From: Bacillota bacterium
Lineage (GTDB): Bacteria; Bacillota; Desulfotomaculia; Desulfotomaculales; Desulfotomaculaceae
Direction: 5' to 3'
Assembly (NCBI GenBank): GCA_023481335.1
Contig: JAMCWI010000150.1
Location: forward strand, 1-10,144
Length of the DNA stretch: 10,144 nucleotides
The number at the start of each line of letters is the position of its first letter. The first letter of the stretch is position 1. Position numbers and translations under genes: made by a program. Positions 5,939 through 10,144 of the stretch are shown here, piece after piece. Under the pieces are notes generated by a model, which was not told the origin of the DNA, did not search any database, and was given only the letters and a program-made list of their open reading frames with translations.

Positions 5939-7288
5939 ATGGCAAATAGAGACCCTTTACGCGATATCGCTGAAATAGCCATAATGCGTTCCAGGAATTT
6001 CGGGGCCGATATGGCCGAGGCTTATATTAGCAGTAATAAAGAGCTTTCCATTGATGTAAGGGAAGGCCGGGTCGAAACACTAAAACTGGCTGAAGAGCGT
6101 GGTTTGAGCGTCAGGGTTATGCTTGAAGGGAAAACAGGTTTTGCCTTCAGCACTGATTTAAGCCCGGCAGGGGCGGAAGAAGTCGCAAGACACGCTCTGT
6201 TCAACTGTAAAAGTACTGCCGTGGACCCGTACAACAGGCTGCCTTCACCTGGCGGCCTGTACCCGGGGCTTGAACTTTACGATCCGGATATCCACAAAGC
6301 AACCGTCGAAGAAAAGATTGCGTTGGCTAAAGCCATGGAAGAATCCGCCAGGGCTTTCGATCCGCGCGTTAAAGTTATCGAAAGCTCCACCTACCAGGAT
6401 GGTGAGATCCTGGTCACGCTGGTCAACAGCCTTGGTATAGATTCAACCTACCGTGGCGCTTACTGTGGTATTTACCTTGCCCTGGCGGCAGGCGAGGGAG
6501 AAGAAAGCCAGACGGGTTTTGCCATGGACTTTGGATTGAAGTACAAACCCCTGAATCCTGCCATGACCGGCCAGGAGGCGGCACGCAGGGCAGTCCGTAT
6601 GCTTGGCGCGGGGCCTGTCAAAACAAGGCGCACCGACATTGTCCTGGAGCCTTACGTGGCCACCGGATTTCTGGGTATAATCGGCCCCGCCCTAACCGGG
6701 GAGGCGGTACAAAAAGGAAGGTCCCTCTTTGCCGGTAAAACCGGCGCCCGTGTCGCTTCGGAAAAAATCACTATTATTGATGACGGCGCAAAAGCTGACG
6801 GGATTGCATCCGCCCCGTTTGACGGGGAAGGAGTGGCCACCGGCCGGACGGTGCTGGTAAGGGACGGAGTACTGCAGGGGTTTTTGCACAACACATACAC
6901 AGCGGCCAGGGAAGGAGTGCAGTCAACCGGCAACGGCGTGCGGGGCACTTTTAAGAGCGCGCCGGAGGTAGGCTTCACCAACTTGTATATTAAAGCCGGG
7001 GATAAACACCCGCAGGAAATAATCAAAGAAATGGAATCCGGATTATACATCACTGAAGTAATGGGTATGCACACCGCCAATCCTATTTCCGGCGACTTTT
7101 CCGTAGGAGTGGCAGGACTTTTGATAGAAAAGGGAGAGTTGTCCAGGCCGGTGCGGGGTGCGGCTATGGGAGGTAATATTCTGGATTTTTTAAAGAAAAT
7201 TGATGGTGTGGGGAATGACTTGCTTTTTTACGGCGGCAAGGGCTCACCGACCTTGCGGATAACCGGAATGACCATCAGCGGCCAGTAG
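5939..7288 (+). CDS. tldE: TldE (PmbA), non-catalytic subunit of the TldD/TldE protease
   Basis: TldE is the structural partner of TldD. It shares the fold but lacks the zinc site. The paralogy is visible directly: VQKGRSLFAGKTG followed by VASEKITIIDD aligns with VQKGLSVYGGKKG and VASNEVTVIDD in TldD. At the aligned position of HExxxH this protein has L245, G246 and P250, so it cannot bind zinc there. MHTANPISGDFSVGVAG is the family's C-terminal signature, matching NTTTGDFVFDVAEG in TldD. At 449 aa the length is normal. The start is ATG 5939; AAAGGGG at 5920-5926 is 12 bases away, rather far, but an in-frame stop at 5927 excludes earlier starts. A TATACT box at 5900-5905 could be a -10, but no fitting -35 was found. 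Because a strong terminator lies upstream, the gene probably has its own promoter, unlike the usual tight tldD-tldE pair. Confidence 0.93.
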   Translation: MANRDPLRDIAEIAIMRSRNFGADMAEAYISSNKELSIDVREGRVETLKLAEERGLSVRVMLEGKTGFAFSTDLSPAGAEEVARHALFNCKSTAVDPYNRLPSPGGLYPGLELYDPDIHKATVEEKIALAKAMEESARAFDPRVKVIESSTYQDGEILVTLVNSLGIDSTYRGAYCGIYLALAAGEGEESQTGFAMDFGLKYKPLNPAMTGQEAARRAVRMLGAGPVKTRRTDIVLEPYVATGFLGIIGPALTGEAVQKGRSLFAGKTGARVASEKITIIDDGAKADGIASAPFDGEGVATGRTVLVRDGVLQGFLHNTYTAAREGVQSTGNGVRGTFKSAPEVGFTNLYIKAGDKHPQEIIKEMESGLYITEVMGMHTANPISGDFSVGVAGLLIEKGELSRPVRGAAMGGNILDFLKKIDGVGNDLLFYGGKGSPTLRITGMTISGQ

Positions 7289-7295
7289 AGATAAA

Positions 7296-7317
7296 AAGGC
7301 GGGGATCACCCCGCCTT
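7296..7317 (+). terminator. GC-rich terminator hairpin after tldE
   Basis: AAGGCGGGG (7296-7304) pairs perfectly with CCCCGCCTT (7309-7317) around an ATCA loop, eight bases after the tldE stop. The + strand tail (ACTTGTTATA) has few T residues, whereas the - strand reads into TTTTT. It may act in both directions, perhaps better on the - strand, where no gene needs it. Confidence 0.7.
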
Positions 7318-7348
7318 ACTTGTTATAAGCCCGGGTGTGTCTTTAATC

Positions 7349-7378
7349 TTTACGGTTGTTAACGAAATATGGTAAAAT
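7349..7378 (+). promoter_or_regulatory. Sigma-A promoter with extended -10 upstream of aroQ
   Basis: The -10 box TAAAAT (7373-7378) is preceded by TGG, giving the extended form TGGTAAAAT from 7370. TTTACG at 7349-7354 matches the -35 consensus at four of six positions with an 18-base spacer. It lies after the tldE hairpin and about 38 bases before the aroQ start, and would drive aroQ, the peptidase gene and probably efp. Confidence 0.55.
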
Positions 7379-7416
7379 TATTTAGTTGTGCCGACCCTTA
7401 GCAGTGAGGTGTTATT

Positions 7417-7863
7417 ATGAAAATTCTTGTCTTAAACGGCCCGAACCTTAACCTGCTGGGCAGGCGCGAGCCTTCAGTATACGGCAGCGCCACTCTTGAA
7501 GAAATCAATATAAAGCTCAGTGCCCTTGCCGGGGAACTCGGAGTTACTGTTGATTGCCGCCAGTCCAACAGCGAAGGGGATCTGGTCGACTGGCTGCAGG
7601 AAGCCCCGGAACGGTTTGACGCGGTAATCATCAACCCGGGCGCGTATACACATTACAGCTTGGCCCTTCGCGACGCAATATCCGCTGTAGGAATTCCCGT
7701 GATTGAAATTCACATCTCCAATATTTATGCCAGGGAGGCCTTCCGCAGCCATTCAGTGATTGCCCCGGTGGCAGCGGGTCAAATTAGCGGGCTGGGACCT
7801 TACGGTTATCTTTTGGCCCTGCGCGCCGCTGTGGATATGGTAACAGGGGAAGGGCGCCCATGA
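7417..7863 (+). CDS. aroQ: Type II 3-dehydroquinate dehydratase
   Basis: AroQ converts 3-dehydroquinate to 3-dehydroshikimate, the third step of the shikimate pathway, and forms a cytoplasmic dodecamer. The type II family signature is complete: LNGPNLNLLGRREP at residues 6-19, the lid with catalytic Y22 (VYG) and R17, N73 in NPGAYTH with H79, E97 and catalytic H99 in EIHISN, and R110 in the FRSHS segment. At 148 aa the length is normal. The start is ATG 7417 with AGTGAGGTG ending five bases upstream. The stop overlaps the start of the next gene as ATGA (7860-7863), so the two are translationally coupled. The order aroQ - Xaa-Pro peptidase - efp matches Bacillus subtilis yqhS-yqhT-efp. No other shikimate gene is in the window. 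Confidence 0.97.
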   Translation: MKILVLNGPNLNLLGRREPSVYGSATLEEINIKLSALAGELGVTVDCRQSNSEGDLVDWLQEAPERFDAVIINPGAYTHYSLALRDAISAVGIPVIEIHISNIYAREAFRSHSVIAPVAAGQISGLGPYGYLLALRAAVDMVTGEGRP

Positions 7864-8939
7864 GGGAGAGAGTGGCAAAGCTGCGGCGTTATTTGGCCGG
7901 GGCCGGGATTAAAGCATTTTTCGTAACATCGCCGGAAAATAGGTTTTATATTAGTGGTTTTTCCGGTTCGGCGGGGTCGCTATTATTCGTTGGTGACAAG
8001 TCTTACTTATTTGTTGATTTCCGCTATGCCATTCAGGCTGCCCAGGAAACTGAAGGATATGAAATTGTAGAAATTCCCAGCCAGGATTATGTAAAATTAG
8101 AAGAGATAATTAGAGAAAATAATATTTCGTCAATGGCCTTTGAAAGTGATCAGCTTGCCGTAAGCCAGTACCGGGAAATGCAGGATAAGCTTTACCGGCT
8201 TGAACTAAAACCAGTTAGCGGCATTATCGAAACTATGCGGATGAACAAGGACGATTTAGAAATTGCAGCTATCGACGAGGCGGTAGAACTTTCCGACAAG
8301 GCTCTCGCAGATATTTTACCCCTCTTGCGGCCAGGGGCGAAAGAGCGGAATGTGGCCCTGGAACTAGAATACGTAATGCGCCGGTACGGCGCCGAGCGCG
8401 CTGCTTTTAATATAATTGTCGCCTCGGGACCCCGGGCGGCGCTGCCCCATGGAGTGGCATCGGACCGGCTGATGCAGGAGGGAGACCTGGTTATCCTGGA
8501 TTTTGGAGCGGTTTGGCAGGGGTATCACTCCGACATTACCCGGACAGTTGTTTTGGGGCAGCCGGATCCCTTCCAGATGGAAATATACGATATCGTTCTG
8601 GAAGCCCAGATGCGCGGGGTCGCTTCTATCAGTGCCGGAAAAGCGGCAAACGATGTGGATTTCGAAGTCCGTAGCGTTATTGAGTGGTATGGTTACGGCA
8701 AGTACTTCGGTCACGGCACGGGGCACGGTCTGGGGTTGAATATCCATGAAGGGCCGCGTCTTTCGCCAAGAGACAGGACTATATTGAAAAAAGGTATGGT
8801 TGTTACGGTTGAGCCGGGCATTTACCTGCCGGATTGGGGTGGGGTGCGAATTGAGGACACCGTTGTGGTGGAAGAAAGCGGCTGCCGGGTTCTGACCCGC
8901 TCACCGAAGGAAAAACTTATAATATGCGGGATAACTTAA
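7860..8939 (+). CDS. yqhT: Xaa-Pro aminopeptidase/dipeptidase, M24B family (YqhT-like)
   Basis: This is a cytoplasmic dimetal peptidase that removes an N-terminal residue preceding proline or splits Xaa-Pro dipeptides. Residues about 1-130 form the creatinase-type N-terminal domain (FFVTSPENRFYISGFSGS); the rest is the pita-bread catalytic domain. All five metal ligands of the family are present: D214 in ILDFG, D225 in SDITRT, H289 in HGTGHGLG, E318 in VEPGIY and E332 in RIEDT. H285 and the His of NIHEGP match the family's substrate-binding histidines. At 359 aa it has the short form typical of Firmicutes, like YqhT. It overlaps aroQ by four bases, with a purine-rich GGGGAAGGG just upstream. 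Whether it acts on dipeptides or longer peptides cannot be told from the sequence. Confidence 0.95.
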   Translation: MRERVAKLRRYLAGAGIKAFFVTSPENRFYISGFSGSAGSLLFVGDKSYLFVDFRYAIQAAQETEGYEIVEIPSQDYVKLEEIIRENNISSMAFESDQLAVSQYREMQDKLYRLELKPVSGIIETMRMNKDDLEIAAIDEAVELSDKALADILPLLRPGAKERNVALELEYVMRRYGAERAAFNIIVASGPRAALPHGVASDRLMQEGDLVILDFGAVWQGYHSDITRTVVLGQPDPFQMEIYDIVLEAQMRGVASISAGKAANDVDFEVRSVIEWYGYGKYFGHGTGHGLGLNIHEGPRLSPRDRTILKKGMVVTVEPGIYLPDWGGVRIEDTVVVEESGCRVLTRSPKEKLIICGIT

Positions 8940-8968
8940 AAACATTAAATCGAGGGGGTTTTTAAAAG

Positions 8969-9526
8969 GTGATTTCAACCAACGATCTAAAGACAGGCCT
9001 GACAGTTGAAATTGATGGGGATGTCTACCAGGTAATTGAGTTTCAGCACGTAAAACCCGGCAAAGGAGCCGCTTTTGTACGTTCGAAGATTAGGAATATG
9101 CGTACCGGCGCCGTAGTGGAAAAAACCTTTAACGCCGGTGAAAAACTACCGCGGGCGCGGATCGAGCGGCGTGAAATGCAGTACCTATACAACGACGGCA
9201 AAAATTATAACTTTATGGACATGGAGTCCTACGACCAGATCCAACTCACTGACGAGGCTTTGGGAGATGCTGTAAAATACTTGAAAGAAAACATGAATAT
9301 TGAGGTTCTGATGTTCCAGGGCAAACATATCGGCGTGGAGATTCCCAACTTTGTTGAACTGGAAGTTGTGGAGACTGCCCCGGGGATAAAGGGGGATACC
9401 GCTTCCGGCGGCTCCAAGCCGGCTACCTTGGAGACCGGGGCGCAGGTGCAGGTGCCATTTTTTATTAACGTCGGGGATGTACTCCAGATAGATACGAGAA
9501 CAGGTAATTACATAAAAAGGGCTTAA
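8969..9526 (+). CDS. efp: Translation elongation factor P
   Basis: EF-P binds the ribosome between the P and E sites and restores peptide bond formation at polyproline stretches. The start is GTG 8969, ten bases after GAGGGGG (8952-8958), giving the standard N-terminus MISTNDLKTGL. The N-terminal KOW-like domain (about 1-62) carries the loop HVKPGKGAAFV with K32 at its tip, the residue that is post-translationally modified in EF-P proteins (in Bacillus, with 5-aminopentanol). Two OB-type domains follow (about 65-128 and 130-185), with the second-domain motif LYNDGKNYNFMDMESYDQ and the C-terminal signature GDVLQIDTRTGNYIKR. At 185 aa the length is normal. No EpmA, EpmB or EarP-type modification gene is visible here. 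It lies 29 bases after the Xaa-Pro peptidase gene and is probably cotranscribed with it. Confidence 0.98.
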   Translation: MISTNDLKTGLTVEIDGDVYQVIEFQHVKPGKGAAFVRSKIRNMRTGAVVEKTFNAGEKLPRARIERREMQYLYNDGKNYNFMDMESYDQIQLTDEALGDAVKYLKENMNIEVLMFQGKHIGVEIPNFVELEVVETAPGIKGDTASGGSKPATLETGAQVQVPFFINVGDVLQIDTRTGNYIKRA

Positions 9527-9542
9527 CGATAAAGAGAGATGT

Positions 9543-9621
9543 TTAAAACCCCCTAACAGGTGGAATACTATAAAAGCCAAAATTAGCCATGGTTTATTAG
9601 CATAAAAAGGGGGGTTATAAT
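9543..9621 (+). promoter_or_regulatory. Leader of the zinc-ribbon gene: possible promoter and RBS-masking pairing
   Basis: This is the gap between efp and the last gene. AACCCCC (9547-9553) can pair with GGGGGTT (9610-9616), which contains the ribosome binding site of the next gene; TTA (9543-9545) and TAA (9618-9620) extend the stem after one mismatch. A weak promoter-like pair, TTAAAA (9543-9548) and TACTAT (9566-9571) with a 17-base spacer, is also present; if it is used, the C-tract would not be in the transcript. Neither reading is proven. Confidence 0.3.
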
Positions 9622-10095
9622 TTGAGCGACTTAAAATCAAGAGTTGCGTACCTGCAAGGACTTTCAGCGGGAATGGACCTGCACCCTGACAGCAAAGAAG
9701 TAAAGCTGTTGAACGGTATAATTCAGGTTTTGGATGAATTTGCCGAAACGGTAGTCGACTTGGAAAAAAGCCATGAGCAGCTTGAAGACTACATTGAAAC
9801 TGTTGACGAAGACCTTTACGCGCTTGAAGGGGACTATTATGAAGATGGTGGGGAAGGTGGATCGCTGGAAGGGGATTACCTGGAAGTCGACTGCCCGCGC
9901 TGTGGAGAAACTGTTTGCTTTGACTCCGATGTGCTCGAAGACGACGACGTTGTAGAAGTTACCTGCCCTAATTGTGACGAGGTCGTCTTTGTAAACGATG
10001 ATACCTTTGAAGCGGAGAGCAATAAAGGTGTGGTGGAAAACCGCGCTTCAAGCGAAAGACTTCAGCCAGCCCGAACGGTAGACGAGGTCATTTAA
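9622..10095 (+). CDS. CD1247-type acidic protein with C-terminal zinc ribbon
   Basis: The gene encodes 157 aa. The N-terminal part (LKSRVAYLQGLSAGMDL, then KLLNGIIQVLDEFAETVVDLEKSHEQL) is a predicted helical region that I recognise as the N-terminal domain of clostridial CD1247-like proteins. It continues into an acidic helix (ETVDEDLYALEGD). A zinc ribbon follows, with C91-x-x-C94 (CPRC) and C115-x-x-C118 (CPNC), and the tail after about residue 130 looks disordered. The start is TTG 9622, seven bases after AAAGGGGGG (9606-9614). The protein is strongly acidic, with no membrane segment. In sporulating Clostridia such a gene often sits between efp and the spoIIIA operon, but that lies outside this window. 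No biochemical role is known to me. Confidence 0.8.
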   Translation: MSDLKSRVAYLQGLSAGMDLHPDSKEVKLLNGIIQVLDEFAETVVDLEKSHEQLEDYIETVDEDLYALEGDYYEDGGEGGSLEGDYLEVDCPRCGETVCFDSDVLEDDDVVEVTCPNCDEVVFVNDDTFEAESNKGVVENRASSERLQPARTVDEVI

Positions 10096-10144
10096 CGGGC
10101 GAACGAACCCGCAAAAATTTGTGGTAATAAACTACCGACTACCT

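Noticed and set aside
6652..7080. A 142-codon - strand frame opposite tldE
   Set aside because: It is a shadow of a certain gene, with no ribosome binding site and no domain.
7296..7378. Riboswitch or T-box leader before aroQ
   Set aside because: The region contains only the tldE hairpin and a promoter; the leader left after the promoter is too short for a riboswitch.
10096..10111. CGGG/CCCG inverted repeat after the last gene as a terminator
   Set aside because: There are only four pairs and no T-tract follows; the window ends shortly after, so it cannot be judged.

Overview
The window looks like chromosomal DNA of a spore-forming, anaerobic Firmicute of the Peptococcaceae type (Pelotomaculum/Desulfotomaculum relatives). 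This is an inference from three things: a type IV pilus cluster of the monoderm kind (pilM-pilN-pilO with no pilP or pilQ after it), the order aroQ - Xaa-Pro peptidase - efp (as yqhS-yqhT-efp in Bacillus), and a final zinc-ribbon protein of the clostridial CD1247 type. All genes run on the + strand. Purine-rich ribosome binding sites are strong, and several starts are TTG or GTG.

Layout. (1) Positions 1-3784 hold a pilus operon: the 3' part of a PilX-like minor pilin or pilus-associated protein with a bactofilin-like beta-solenoid, then pilM, pilN and pilO. pilM/pilN and pilN/pilO overlap by one base each. (2) Positions 3949-7288 hold the two subunits of a TldD/TldE metalloprotease. They are not adjacent: 565 bases separate them, with a terminator, two DnaA-box-like motifs, a 70-codon gene resembling the N-terminal domain of the sporulation protease YabG, and a second, very similar terminator. 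(3) After a GC-rich hairpin and an extended -10 promoter, positions 7417-9526 hold aroQ, an M24 Xaa-Pro peptidase (ATGA overlap) and efp. (4) Positions 9622-10095 hold an acidic zinc-ribbon protein whose ribosome binding site may pair with a C-tract upstream.

How they work together. PilM (cytoplasmic, actin-like) binds the N-terminal tail of PilN, and PilN pairs with PilO in the membrane to form the pilus alignment platform. TldD and TldE form a heterodimer that degrades unfolded or modified peptides. AroQ serves the shikimate pathway, the M24 enzyme trims proline-containing peptides, and EF-P relieves ribosome stalling at polyproline.

Most of the window is ordinary housekeeping sequence. 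The part most worth a second look is 5374-5938, the small stand-alone YabG-N-like gene between tldD and tldE with its paired terminators. I found no tRNA, rRNA, CRISPR array, transposase or phage gene.
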